This document shows positions 55,845-64,000 of a DNA stretch of 64,000 bases, piece by piece. The stretch is from Casimicrobiaceae bacterium (GTDB lineage Bacteria; Pseudomonadota; Gammaproteobacteria; Burkholderiales; Casimicrobiaceae). Location of the stretch: NCBI GenBank assembly GCA_026646885.1, contig JAPKHK010000007.1, forward strand, positions 62,001 to 126,000, written 5' to 3'. A program made the translations under genes and the position numbers. The notes beneath the pieces are model-generated. The model ran no database searches. It was given only the letters and a program-made list of their open reading frames with translations, and was not told the DNA's origin. The first letter of the stretch is position 1. Each line of letters opens with the position of its first letter.

Positions 55845-56825
55845 CTACTTGTTCTTTCCGTCCGCTGCCGCAGCGGCGCGCAGCATTTCCGGGGTGATCT
55901 TCAGATAGATCGTGTCGACGGCCTTTTCGTCGATCTCGATGCTCTGATCGGTCTCGAACTGACTTTGCATGGTCCTGAAGGCATCGCTGACAAACTTCTG
56001 CCTCAACTCGGACAAGATTCCGCTTTTCACTTCGTCGAAGGTCTTCTTTCGCGCCGGCTTGCGATCGACGAACTTGATGACGTGAAAACCATACTGGCTT
56101 TCCACCACATTGCCCAGCGGTTCCTTGGCACTCAAGCGAAACGCTTCTTCGGAAAAGCCCTTGACCATTCCGCCGGCCTCGAAAAAGCCGAGATCGCCGC
56201 CCTGCGCCTTGGAGCCGGGGTCGTCAGAGTGCGCGCTTGCAAGCGTGGCAAAGTCCGCGCCCGCGACGAGTTGGTCGCGAATCTTCTGGGCCAGCGCCTG
56301 GGCCTCGTCGCGCTTGCGGGTCTTGGTATCGATGAGGATGTGCGCGGCTCGCACCTGCTCGGGAGCGACAAATCGATCGGTCTGAATGGTGTAGATCTCC
56401 CGCGCATGCCGGGTATGAGCCTCGATTTGGGCGTCGAATTCCTTGCCGGCTCGGGCGTGCAGGTGATCGTAATAGAGCGCCGTCAGCACCCGGTCAGTGC
56501 CCAAGGCGATGGCGTGCTTGTTGAGGGGGTCTTGATCGAGGCCGAGCTTTCGGGCTTCGGCGGCTAGGGTCTTGGCCTTGAGCAGATTGTGAAGGACTGT
56601 GGCAATGCGTCGTTGGCTGACCAGGACTTGGCCGCGCAGCTCCTCCGGCAAACGCAGGAGGTCAGCGCGAAAGTCCCCGACGGTGACGGTCGCAGCCTTG
56701 CTCGACGCCAACGGCTGGTCGAAGTTGGTGGAGGACTCGCTGGCCAGGGTGGGCGCGGGGGAGTAGCTGGCCGCAAGCAGCAGGGTAAGAGAGAGGCGGA
56801 GAGTAGTTTTGGCGGTTCGGCTCAT
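55845..56825 (-). CDS. Periplasmic parvulin-type peptidyl-prolyl isomerase (EpsD/SurA-like)
   Basis: A 326-residue protein with an N-terminal signal peptide (LRLSLTLLLAASYSPAPTLA). A SurA/PrsA-like helical N-domain is followed by a parvulin domain at about residues 150-250 (VRAAHILIDTK, FATLASAHSDDPGSKAQGGD, GFFEAGGMVKGFSEEAF, SQYGFHVIKFVDRKP). Similar isomerases (EpsD type) are found in exopolysaccharide gene clusters and may fold outer-membrane exporter parts. It is the first gene before wzm-wzt. Confidence 0.88.
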   Translation of the reverse strand: MSRTAKTTLRLSLTLLLAASYSPAPTLASESSTNFDQPLASSKAATVTVGDFRADLLRLPEELRGQVLVSQRRIATVLHNLLKAKTLAAEARKLGLDQDPLNKHAIALGTDRVLTALYYDHLHARAGKEFDAQIEAHTRHAREIYTIQTDRFVAPEQVRAAHILIDTKTRKRDEAQALAQKIRDQLVAGADFATLASAHSDDPGSKAQGGDLGFFEAGGMVKGFSEEAFRLSAKEPLGNVVESQYGFHVIKFVDRKPARKKTFDEVKSGILSELRQKFVSDAFRTMQSQFETDQSIEIDEKAVDTIYLKITPEMLRAAAAADGKNK

Positions 56826-56863
56826 AACGAGGTGAAGGGTGCGTAGGCAGATTTTCGGGTGGG

Positions 56864-56897
56864 AAAAACCATGAACCCGGCCTCGGCCGGGTTCATG
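56864..56897 (-). terminator. Rho-independent terminator after the 56938-58551 gene
   Basis: A perfect 13-bp inverted repeat, CATGAACCCGGCC and GGCCGGGTTCATG (56870-56897), with a two-base loop, is followed on the minus strand by a T5 run (56864-56868). It lies 41 bp after the stop. Confidence 0.9.
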
Positions 56898-56937
56898 GGC
56901 GGCAAGTTCGTCCGCAGGACTTTAGTACGGACCTTGC

Positions 56938-58551
56938 CTAGGGTCGGTTAATCGTCAGCTTGGTTGGGCATGCAGTATTCGCTGCACAGGTAAATTGCAA
57001 GCCGCCGGAGTAGTTGCGGTTGGTGATCGTCAAATAGTAGGTGGTGTCAGGCGATAGCAAGGGGGTTCCGCCACTGCCAAGATAATAAGATAGCGTAATG
57101 GTGTTGCCGATCTGATAACTAATCACACCCGCGCCATTGTATTCGGCGCACGGGGTGGTGGCCAGCACGACCATCTTCGACTCCCCGCTTTGAACGGTCG
57201 GGCCGGCGAGGATGCCAGCGGCTTGCGAGCCGATATAGTTGGGCGTCTTGAAGGCGACAACGTAGGCATCCTGGCCGAGCATCTGCAGCGGGTCGTTAAT
57301 GTCGCGATTGAGCGCTTCAGTGGCCAAATCGTGTTCCAGGTAATGGGTCGTGCGAATTCCGCTGATGTTGGTGCAGCTGGGCGCGTTGCTGGGAGTGCCC
57401 GGCGAGACGGTTACCGAAGTGCTCGGTGCGGGGGATTGGCAGACCGCGGTGCCGCCGCCGACGGGGGTATTGCAAACACTGACGTTGATGGTGTGCGTCG
57501 CCGCGCTCGTGCCGCTATTGGTGATGCTGGTCGATGCGCTGCTCAAGCTACCGAAAACGGCACCGTTACGGCTCCATTGGTAGCTCGTGGTATAGCCGCT
57601 GCCGCCGGTGTTGACACACCCGGTCAAGCCGAAACTGATAGCGGCGCCGGAAGCCACTGGGGATTCGGGCGTGTAGGTAATCGCACAGTTGGAGGGGGTG
57701 GGCGTGACATTGAGGGCATTGACGACCGCGGTCGCCCCCGCGGTGGCACAAGAGCTGCCGCCCGTATCGGCCTGGCTGGGGTCGTTGCACACACGCGCCG
57801 TGATGCTGTAGCTGCCAGCGGCGAGGCCATTGAGCGCGCCCGCCGCCAAAGTGGCGGACTGACTGGATTGGACGGTGGTGCCCACGAGCCAGCGATAGGC
57901 GGGGTTGGTGCCCAGACCCGTGCAGCCAACGGTAAACTGCGGCGAAGTGCCGCCGCTGGTCCAGCTCGTCGAACTGGGGCTGACGGAGCAATTGCCCGGG
58001 GCGGCAATCGGCGCGTCGACGACTTTGTATGCGGCGGTGATGGAAGCGCTCACCGCGCCGGCCTGCTCGGCGCGCAAGCGGTAGGACACCAAGCTGCCGA
58101 TGGCGGCATCGCTGGGAACCTTGACGGCAAATTGGGCGTCGGTTTGGCTGGTGGCGATCGGCGCTTCACCGTCGCTGGGCAGCAACTGATAGCTCAAGGG
58201 CACATTGGATGTGGAGCCTTGACCCTTGGTGCAGGTACCGGTGAAGAGCAAAGTGTCGCCGCGGCGAGCGTCCACCACTCTCGCCGGTGTGGCATTTGGT
58301 GCGCTGGTCAGGCTGACGCCAGCGAAGCTGGTGCACTCCGGTGCCGGTGGCACGGCGCCGCCGGGACAGGTGAGGGTGCGCGCGCTTCGATTGAGATTGA
58401 TGTCGTTGACGGCGCAATTGGTATTGAAGCTGAGCGTCGCTTCAGCCGCTTCGGGACTGGCGAAATAGCTCAGGGTTTCAGCCGCCGCGGCAGCAGAAAA
58501 GACCTGGAGGGCCGCGACTAGCGGCGTCAGTCGATAAATCGGGGGGCTCAT
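56938..58551 (-). CDS. Large secreted protein with Ig-like repeats, unknown function
   Basis: A 537-residue exported protein with AGGAGAG before the ATG. After the signal peptide (LTPLVAALQVFSAAAAA) it is rich in Ser, Thr, Gly and paired cysteines. Two or more bacterial Ig/PKD-like modules recur, recognisable by the pattern ITARVCNDP and INVSVCNTP and by AYRWLVGTT and SYQWSRNGA. The C-terminal part (about 390-537) is a separate domain with TTPCAEYNGAGVISYQIGN. No sorting signal such as PEP-CTERM is seen at the end. It is monocistronic, with its own terminator, and may be surface attached or secreted by the type II system nearby. Confidence 0.8.
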   Translation of the reverse strand: MSPPIYRLTPLVAALQVFSAAAAAETLSYFASPEAAEATLSFNTNCAVNDINLNRSARTLTCPGGAVPPAPECTSFAGVSLTSAPNATPARVVDARRGDTLLFTGTCTKGQGSTSNVPLSYQLLPSDGEAPIATSQTDAQFAVKVPSDAAIGSLVSYRLRAEQAGAVSASITAAYKVVDAPIAAPGNCSVSPSSTSWTSGGTSPQFTVGCTGLGTNPAYRWLVGTTVQSSQSATLAAGALNGLAAGSYSITARVCNDPSQADTGGSSCATAGATAVVNALNVTPTPSNCAITYTPESPVASGAAISFGLTGCVNTGGSGYTTSYQWSRNGAVFGSLSSASTSITNSGTSAATHTINVSVCNTPVGGGTAVCQSPAPSTSVTVSPGTPSNAPSCTNISGIRTTHYLEHDLATEALNRDINDPLQMLGQDAYVVAFKTPNYIGSQAAGILAGPTVQSGESKMVVLATTPCAEYNGAGVISYQIGNTITLSYYLGSGGTPLLSPDTTYYLTITNRNYSGGLQFTCAANTACPTKLTINRP

Positions 58552-58833
58552 CTAGCTCTCCTATCACAATGCTCGGTGCACATCGCTCTGGTGAGCTTCT
58601 CGGTCTCACGGGCCTGCGGGCGCTGTGCACAAGGGAGGCGTCTATCCCCAAGGCGCCACTGGTCGGGAAGTCTATCTTGGCAGTGCCACAAAAGCAAGGC
58701 CCGCCGGGCCGCTCAAAGGCAGCGATTAGCGGATGAAAACGGGGGTAGTTCGGGGCATGAGAGGCTAGGGCGCATCCGAACGATCTGCGCCCGGTGACCG
58801 GTCGGCGTCGCCGGTCGTAGCGAGGGATGCACG
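58552..58833. other. Intergenic region with no recognised gene
   Basis: This gap separates the two secreted-protein genes. It presumably contains the promoter of 56938-58551 but no clear hexamers were identified. The only strong element is the terminator at its right end. Confidence 0.4.
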
Positions 58834-58864
58834 AAAAAAAACGGGCGGATCGCTCCGCCCGTTT
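58834..58864 (-). terminator. Rho-independent terminator after the 58897-60534 gene
   Basis: The stem CGGGCGGA/TCCGCCCG with loop TCGC (58842-58861) is followed on the minus strand by a T8 run (58834-58841). It is 32 bp after the stop codon. Confidence 0.93.
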
Positions 58865-58896
58865 GGTACTGCTTTGCCACGACTTCCCGGATTCGA

Positions 58897-60534
58897 TCAG
58901 GGAACCGGGGCGACGACGCCGAAGGTGATGGACTTCGACCCCTTGTGGATGAAGTTGCCGCCGAAGTTGGCGAGCACCGTGCCCGTCGCCGTCGGCATGT
59001 TGTTGTAGGTGAAGCGGTTGACCGCGAAGCCGATGCTGGGCAAGCCGTAGTAGGTTGCGAAGTCGGCCGTGGAAGCCGCCGCCGAACCCGCGGCGATGTA
59101 GGTCGTCGCGCCACCAACCAACCGGTGGGCAGTGCCGTAGGTCGCGATCGTGCCGGCAGGCGCGGAAGCGGAGCTGTAGGCAACCAGCGGGAAGCCCAAG
59201 CGCATCCAACCTTCCGGAGTTGCGTAGTTGGGAATCGGCGCAGCCACGTTTCGCGAATTGACGGACGCAAGCACATTGCTGTTGTTGAACGTGATCACGT
59301 TCGCTTCCCAGCATAGGCGCGGCGTAACTTCTCCGGGCGCGGGCGGCGAGAATCCACCCTGAGCAACCGGGCTGCGCTCTTCGCGGTCCCACATGCGGAT
59401 GGAGACGTTGTCGCAAGCGCCATCCGAATAGTTGCGCTGGAACAGCCCCAGAACAGGAATCTCGGCGTCAACCATGTTGCTGAAGTAAACGCCCAGCGCC
59501 GGCTCGTAGTAGTTCCACTTGGTCGGGAAGGTGACCACCCAATCCGTGCCATAAGCAGCGTTGTTTGCGGAGCCGTCGACCACATACTCGTTGACGATGG
59601 CGTCATGCATCAGCACCGCGCTAACCGGATCCGCCGGCAAGTTCCAGATCAAGCTCCAGGCCGTCTGCACCAACATCGGAGCACCACCGACGTTACCAAA
59701 GGTCGTGCTAACCTTCGGAGTCACGTTGGCGAGGTTCGGGAAGATCGTGCCGGGGTTGTTCCAGAGCACAATGTTGCTGAAAGCATCGAGGGCGACGGGG
59801 TCCGCGGTGTAATCCGTGCCTTCGAAAACGTTGACCACGGTTTCGCCGCCAAAGAGACCACCGGTAGGCGCAACCATGTATTGCCCCATACCCGCGACCG
59901 TATTGTCGGCTGCCTGAATGGCCGTGCAGTTGAATCCGACGGAGGTTGCCAACGGGACGAACGGCGCCATGGTGCCGCGCGCGTAGGAGTTGGTGTGGGT
60001 CGCCCAAGCCGCAGCGGTGGCGTGAGTGATCACGCCCATTTCGATGATTTCGAAATAACCCTCGCGGCCACGATCGAGATCCTGCGGGCTGCCGTCCCAA
60101 GCCGGAACGCCGGTGGTGGGATTGAAGCCGCTATAGGCGTAGTTCACGAAGGGCTGGCCGGCGGCCGGCAGCTGCGCCGGCGTCGTGCACGAGGTGTCCG
60201 AGGTCTTGACGGCAGCGCCTGCAGCGGTCGGGATGATCGCAGCGGTCCACACGTCATAGGGGGACAGGTACAAGTTGAAGTCCAGGGTTTCACGGGAGTT
60301 CTTGCCCTCCATGAAACGGACCTTGACGCCCTTGACCGAACCCGTGGAGTTCACCACCGACAGCAGTGTGTTGTACGCGTTACCGTTGGTTTCGCGAACG
60401 GTATAGTACGGGTAGATCAGAACCTGACCCAACCCGTCCGGGTTCACGTACACCGCTTCCGCGGCACCCGTGACACCCAGCGCGCTCACCCCAGCCAGGG
60501 CGGCGTACAGCGATTTTCTTTTGAACGTATTCAT
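58897..60534 (-). CDS. Secreted or cell-surface protein of unknown function
   Basis: ATG 60534 behind GAGGAG gives 545 residues; the frame to 60576 is rejected. The signal peptide is MNTFKRKSLYAALAGVSALG, with cleavage after AEA. The mature protein begins VYVNPDGLGQVLIYPYYTVR and continues with conserved-looking aromatic and glycine-rich segments (GNAYNTLLSVVNSTGSVKGV, LDFNLYLSPYDVW). It has few cysteines and many Asn/Thr/Ala, like a beta-rich exported protein. I do not recognise a named family. The strong ribosome site and terminator suggest high expression. No C-terminal sorting motif is seen. Confidence 0.82.
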   Translation of the reverse strand: MNTFKRKSLYAALAGVSALGVTGAAEAVYVNPDGLGQVLIYPYYTVRETNGNAYNTLLSVVNSTGSVKGVKVRFMEGKNSRETLDFNLYLSPYDVWTAAIIPTAAGAAVKTSDTSCTTPAQLPAAGQPFVNYAYSGFNPTTGVPAWDGSPQDLDRGREGYFEIIEMGVITHATAAAWATHTNSYARGTMAPFVPLATSVGFNCTAIQAADNTVAGMGQYMVAPTGGLFGGETVVNVFEGTDYTADPVALDAFSNIVLWNNPGTIFPNLANVTPKVSTTFGNVGGAPMLVQTAWSLIWNLPADPVSAVLMHDAIVNEYVVDGSANNAAYGTDWVVTFPTKWNYYEPALGVYFSNMVDAEIPVLGLFQRNYSDGACDNVSIRMWDREERSPVAQGGFSPPAPGEVTPRLCWEANVITFNNSNVLASVNSRNVAAPIPNYATPEGWMRLGFPLVAYSSASAPAGTIATYGTAHRLVGGATTYIAAGSAAASTADFATYYGLPSIGFAVNRFTYNNMPTATGTVLANFGGNFIHKGSKSITFGVVAPVP

Positions 60535-60620
60535 GGTTGTTAATGACTCCTCTATTTCAAGATTTAAAGTGATCACTTTAGAATCAACAGCAGTCCAATC
60601 TTATAACAGCTAGTTGGGAT

Positions 60621-61145
60621 TTACAAATGGTTTCTCTTTCGCACACAAAGCCCTCCTTGTCTTGCCGCCAGGCTCATTTGGTGAGCACCAGCCCGGCGTT
60701 TCCGTTCTCGATCAGCCAAGTTTCGTTCAGCGGGGTAGTCACGTTTTTCATCATGATCGTACGTTACCAGCAACCTGACCTTGCAGACCGACTCCTTACA
60801 TTCCACGGCATCCACCTCGGCTTTGCGCCATAGGCCTGGCTTGATGCCAGACTGATAGCGCTCCAAGGAGACGGCTTGACGGGTTCCCTCGCTCAAAAAC
60901 GTATACGCTCGCGCAAGATCCCCGTCGATCAGCGCCAACCAGCGGTCTTTGGCCCGAGCCGCCACCAACTCGGCGGGCTCTTTAACCGGAACCGCGGCAC
61001 AGCCGGCAAATAATCCTATTGCCGCCGTTGAAGCCAGAAACGCCCAAAACCCGCTTTTCCCGCCCCTACGGAACTCGCCGCGGTCACTCTGCTCAGGGCG
61101 CTTGCCTTGCGCTACCCGTGGCTCAAACTCGCTTTGCTGCATCAT
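60621..61145 (-). CDS. Small lipoprotein-like gene with a probable frameshift near its 3' end
   Basis: From ATG 61145 the frame gives 174 residues: an unusually long charged N-region, a hydrophobic segment ending in a lipobox (STAAIGLFAGC), then a small domain of the kind with AKDRWLALIDGDLARAYTFL and VECKESVCKVRLLVTYDHD. After about 60755 the frame turns basic and loses protein character (ERKRRAGAHQ). The neighbouring frame then reads MMKNVTTPLNETWLIENGNA and stops at 60674, a natural ending for this fold. A one-base indel near the A5 run at 60744-60748 or just before it is likely. It may be a sequencing error or a real mutation. Confidence 0.65.
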   Translation of the reverse strand: MMQQSEFEPRVAQGKRPEQSDRGEFRRGGKSGFWAFLASTAAIGLFAGCAAVPVKEPAELVAARAKDRWLALIDGDLARAYTFLSEGTRQAVSLERYQSGIKPGLWRKAEVDAVECKESVCKVRLLVTYDHDEKRDYPAERNLADRERKRRAGAHQMSLAARQGGLCVRKRNHL

Positions 61146-61255
61146 CGCTTTCACTTTCGGTAAGCCTATACAAATCACAAAACAACGTCAATTTGGCCCA
61201 AGGACATTGTCCTGCGCCTCCGCCCACTGTTGCGGGTATACAACACTCGATCCGG

Positions 61256-63490
61256 TCAGGGCTTGGCCTGCGCCCCCGAAACCGCCTGCGGGGCCGGGAA
61301 TACTCCTTCGAGCAAGCTCATCTTGCCGCGCAACTCGTCCATCACGTCGCGCAGCTGGTGGTCGCTGGAAATCACCCGGGGGGTGATGAACATCACCATT
61401 TCCGTGCGCTTGGTGGACCGGGATTGCTTGCCAAAGATGGCGCCCAGCACCGGAATCTCCGAAATGAACGGCAAGCCGCTGCTTTCCTGGGTCTTGTCTT
61501 CGCTGATCAGTCCGCCCATGACCATGGTCTCTCCCGATTGTGCGGTAATGGTACTTTGTGCCGTGGTGCGCGTAATGACCGGCGAATCGATGCCCGAGGT
61601 GCTGTTTTTCACCGCCTTGCTGACTTCGGCGTTGAGTTCCAGGGCCACCAGGCCGCCCGCGTTGATGTGTGGGGTCACCGACAGCAAGATACCCGTGTCC
61701 AGATATTGGACCGAATTGATGATGCCGGTGGTGGTGCCGCTGACCGTCTGCGATTGCGAGGTCGTCGGCACGCGCTGCCCGATCTGGATTTGCGCCTTCT
61801 GATGATCTGTGGCCAGGATGTTTGGGCGCGAGATCACCTTGACGCGAGAGTCGCTGGCGGTCATTCCGAAAGCCCCGGCCACGCCGCCCGGAGCCAAGGC
61901 GCCGAGCGCACCACCCGGTTTCCAGAGGTAGGAGAAGCCCGGGGCGATGGTGCCCAGCGTGCCGGAGGTACCCGTGAGCAGGGACCCTTGAAAATGATCA
62001 CCGTGGCGAAAATAGCCTTGCAGGCCGAGGTCCAAGCCATCGCTGAGAGTCACCTCCGCAATGACCACGTCGATCATCACCTGGCGCGGCGCGATGTCCA
62101 GCTTCTTGACCGCCGATTCGATCAAGGCATACTCGGCGGGATTGGCCATGATTAGCAGCGCGTTGTTGTCCTTGTCGGCAATGACGCTCACGTTCTTGGC
62201 GATCACCAATCCCCCGCCCGGCCCGGCGGCGGCTTGTGGAACCGGACTTGCCGGCGCGGCCGGCTTGCTCGCCGGCGCTCCGGGCTGGGCCGGCGTGGAG
62301 CTGATGGTCGCCGGCGTCTGCCCTGGTGCCAGCGTGGGCGCGCTCGTTGTGGTACTCGGCGCCCGGCCGGTAAAGGCCTGAGTGAGCAGCGCCGCCAGTT
62401 TCTCGGCGCGGCCATTCTGCACTTGATAGACGAAGATCCGTGCGCCGCCGCTGTCTCCGCCTTTGTCGAGGCGTTCCACCCAGATCTTGGCCTGTTCGAG
62501 ATAATGCGGTTGCGGCGAAATCACCAGCAAAGCGTTGAGGCGCTCGATGGGGATGATGCGCAGCAGGCCGGCCAGCGGCCCGACATTCTTGTCGCCCATG
62601 ATCTTTTCGATCTCGCCGTACACCGTCTTCACCTCGGCGCTGCGCAAGGTGAAGATGCCGACCGACATTCCCGACATCCAGTCCACATCAAACATTTCGA
62701 TGGTGTTGACGAGGTGCTGCAACTCGCGTTCTGTGCCAAAAAGAACGAGCATGTTGCGCAAGTCATCCGCCCGCATCGAAGCGGCGTCCTTGACGAAGGG
62801 ATCGAGAATGCGCGCCATCTCGCGAACCCCCACGTACTTGAGTGGCACGAGGCGTACGCTGAATCCCTGCGGCAGCGGCTGTCCACTCGTTCCGAGTTGA
62901 GGCGTGAGCACGCCGCGCACGGCTTGCGCCACCGGCACGATGCGAAAGATGCCCGCCTCCTTCACCAACGCGGCACCGTTCATGCGCAACACCGTTTCCA
63001 AAGTTGCAATGAGTGCACCGCGCGCGATCGGTTTGGTGGTGCGCAGCGTTACCACGCCGTTGACTTGCGGGTCAAACAAGTAGGCTTCGTTGAGAATGTC
63101 CGTGAGAATGGTCTTCACGACCTCGCGCACATCCGCACCGTCGAAGTTCAGTGACACCTCCTCGCCCGCGGTTTTCGCTTCCGCCTCCGCGAGGTTGGCG
63201 CGCGCTGGCAAAACGGTTTTGCCGGAACCGCGGTAAATCCGTACCTGATCACCGCTGCCTCCGGCCATGCTGGCCTCCGCCGCGTGGGGGGCGACGGCCT
63301 GCGGCCTTTCGCTGTCAGGCTTCGCCCGGCTCGCTTCCGGGCGCTGCGCCGATCCCGACGCGACAGACTCCGCGTCGGAACCGGGCAAACGCACCTGGGA
63401 TCCCGTGCCGCAGCCTTGCAGCAGCAGTAATCCGCCGAGGAGCGAAGCAGCGACGTGTCTGCCGCTAAGATTCTTGGTCAATTTCATCAT
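61256..63490 (-). CDS. Type II secretion/MshL-like outer-membrane secretin (GspD family)
   Basis: ATG 63490 with GGAAG upstream gives 744 residues. A lipoprotein signal ends in LLLLQGC, with Cys27 lipidated. An N0-type domain (VSLNFDGADVREVVKTILTD) is followed by ring-building modules (FSVRLVPLKYVGVREMARIL, GLLRIIPIERLNALLVIS, IFVYQVQNGRAEKLAALLTQ) with a proline/alanine-rich insertion of about 60 residues in the last. The secretin barrel follows (VMIDVVIAEVTLSDGLDLGL, SRPNILATDHQKAQIQIGQR, GLISEDKTQESSGLPFISEIPVLG, MVMFITPRVI). It forms the outer-membrane pore of a type II system. A GspC-like gene lies upstream. Confidence 0.92.
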   Translation of the reverse strand: MMKLTKNLSGRHVAASLLGGLLLLQGCGTGSQVRLPGSDAESVASGSAQRPEASRAKPDSERPQAVAPHAAEASMAGGSGDQVRIYRGSGKTVLPARANLAEAEAKTAGEEVSLNFDGADVREVVKTILTDILNEAYLFDPQVNGVVTLRTTKPIARGALIATLETVLRMNGAALVKEAGIFRIVPVAQAVRGVLTPQLGTSGQPLPQGFSVRLVPLKYVGVREMARILDPFVKDAASMRADDLRNMLVLFGTERELQHLVNTIEMFDVDWMSGMSVGIFTLRSAEVKTVYGEIEKIMGDKNVGPLAGLLRIIPIERLNALLVISPQPHYLEQAKIWVERLDKGGDSGGARIFVYQVQNGRAEKLAALLTQAFTGRAPSTTTSAPTLAPGQTPATISSTPAQPGAPASKPAAPASPVPQAAAGPGGGLVIAKNVSVIADKDNNALLIMANPAEYALIESAVKKLDIAPRQVMIDVVIAEVTLSDGLDLGLQGYFRHGDHFQGSLLTGTSGTLGTIAPGFSYLWKPGGALGALAPGGVAGAFGMTASDSRVKVISRPNILATDHQKAQIQIGQRVPTTSQSQTVSGTTTGIINSVQYLDTGILLSVTPHINAGGLVALELNAEVSKAVKNSTSGIDSPVITRTTAQSTITAQSGETMVMGGLISEDKTQESSGLPFISEIPVLGAIFGKQSRSTKRTEMVMFITPRVISSDHQLRDVMDELRGKMSLLEGVFPAPQAVSGAQAKP

Positions 63491-63625
63491 CCGTTCTTCC
63501 TTCTCCAGCCGCAATGCGGCCCGCTGGCTGGTTTCCCGCACCATCCGTGGCGGGCGGGCCCAATTCCCCATTCGTTCACCCCTGAGCAAACCGGAGGCTG
63601 GCGGGGGGTGGTGTCCAACACGGCT

Positions 63626-64000
63626 TCATTCCCTCGCCCGACGCGGTCGATCGACAAGAACCGGTCGCCGCTCGCCGGGTGCGGCTCCCGGTACTTCTCC
63701 AGGGCGCAACGCGCGCCCATCGGCGGGCGTGTTCTCCGTCACCGGCGCCTGTGGCCGAGGTGGTGCCGAGCTCACCGGCGTCTCTGGCCGAGGCGGAGCG
63801 GAGATCACCTTCGCCTGTGGCCGAGGCGGTGCCGAGCTCACCGGCGCAGGTGCGAGTGCCGGTGACCTCGCAGCGGGGGGGTGCCCCGGCGGGCGCCCGC
63901 CAGCTCCGGCACTCGTCGCGGCTCGCACCGGAATATAGGTCTTCAAGGGCAATACCTCGGTCTCTTCGCCTAGGCGCAATACGACCTGCGTGGGCTCGAC
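63626..64000 (-). CDS. C-terminal end of a GspC-like protein with proline-rich repeats, cut by window edge
   Basis: The frame is open from base 64000 to the stop at 63626, so 124 residues are visible and the start lies outside. The first visible part, VEPTQVVLRLGEETEVLPLK, resembles the end of the HR domain of type II secretion GspC proteins. The rest is Ala/Pro rich with three 11-residue repeats of APPRPQAKVIS type. No PDZ domain follows, as in the short GspC/XpsN kind. It lies 135 bp upstream of the secretin gene, matching the usual gspC-gspD order. The assignment is tentative because so little is visible. Confidence 0.5.
   Translation of the reverse strand, partial: VEPTQVVLRLGEETEVLPLKTYIPVRAATSAGAGGRPPGHPPAARSPALAPAPVSSAPPRPQAKVISAPPRPETPVSSAPPRPQAPVTENTPADGRALRPGEVPGAAPGERRPVLVDRPRRARE
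63738..63838. repeat. Three 33-bp tandem repeats in the GspC-like gene
   Basis: Units beginning around 63744, 63777 and 63810 share the core CTGGCCGAGG or CTGTGGCCGAGG and encode APPRPxxxVxS. They form a flexible proline-rich linker. Confidence 0.8.

Overview
The window is GC-rich chromosomal DNA from a Gram-negative bacterium, most likely a betaproteobacterium. The evidence is a complete and canonically ordered dcw (division and cell wall) cluster ending in lpxC, a class II (B12-dependent) ribonucleotide reductase, a Wzm/Wzt-type polysaccharide exporter and a GspD-like secretin. I cannot name the genus. No tRNA, rRNA, insertion sequence, prophage or CRISPR array was recognised.

Layout. (1) 1-3135, minus strand: two tandem orphan periplasmic binding proteins followed by a membrane sensor cut by the left edge. 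(2) 3240-11878: a small secreted protein and a divergent Crp/Fnr regulator around a near-perfect CRP-type palindrome; two TPP enzymes, one of them clearly sulfoacetaldehyde acetyltransferase (Xsc); a membrane protein; a methyltransferase; an IclR regulator; and an SRPBCC/MerR pair. (3) 31087-11908, minus strand: mraZ-rsmH-ftsL-ftsI-murE-murF-mraY-murD-ftsW-murG-murC-murB-ddl-ftsQ-ftsA-ftsZ-lpxC plus a small membrane protein. Most junctions overlap by a few bases. Upstream lie a sigma70-type promoter and four MraZ boxes with exact 10-bp periodicity. The only large internal gap (murG/ftsW) holds a 111-bp tandem repeat. (4) About 31440-31706, plus strand: a strongly structured non-coding RNA candidate with its own terminator, between mraZ and nrdJ. 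(5) nrdJ with a promoter, paired NrdR boxes and a structured leader. (6) 35052-56825: a surface-glycan region. The plus-strand run is GT4, an undecaprenyl-phosphate sugar-phosphate transferase, an unknown membrane protein, a GT-C-like membrane protein and two TPR glycosyltransferases with SEC-C motifs. The minus-strand run is a parvulin isomerase, Wzm, Wzt, two acyltransferase-like paralogues, GT2 and two TPR-GT41 proteins. The two runs converge with overlapping 3' ends. (7) 56938-64000, minus strand: two large secreted proteins each followed by a strong terminator, a small lipoprotein gene with a probable frameshift, a GspD-like secretin and the end of a GspC-like gene.

How it fits together. 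Region 3 makes lipid II, assembles the divisome and starts lipid A synthesis. Region 6 probably makes, modifies and exports a surface polysaccharide and glycosylates proteins. Region 7 is outer-membrane secretion plus exported proteins. Xsc gives sulfonate (taurine/sulfoacetaldehyde) use. The least explained elements are the ncRNA next to nrdJ, the GT41 protein with a second degenerate GT41 lobe, the SEC-C/TPR/glycosyltransferase fusions and the 111-bp repeat inside the dcw cluster.
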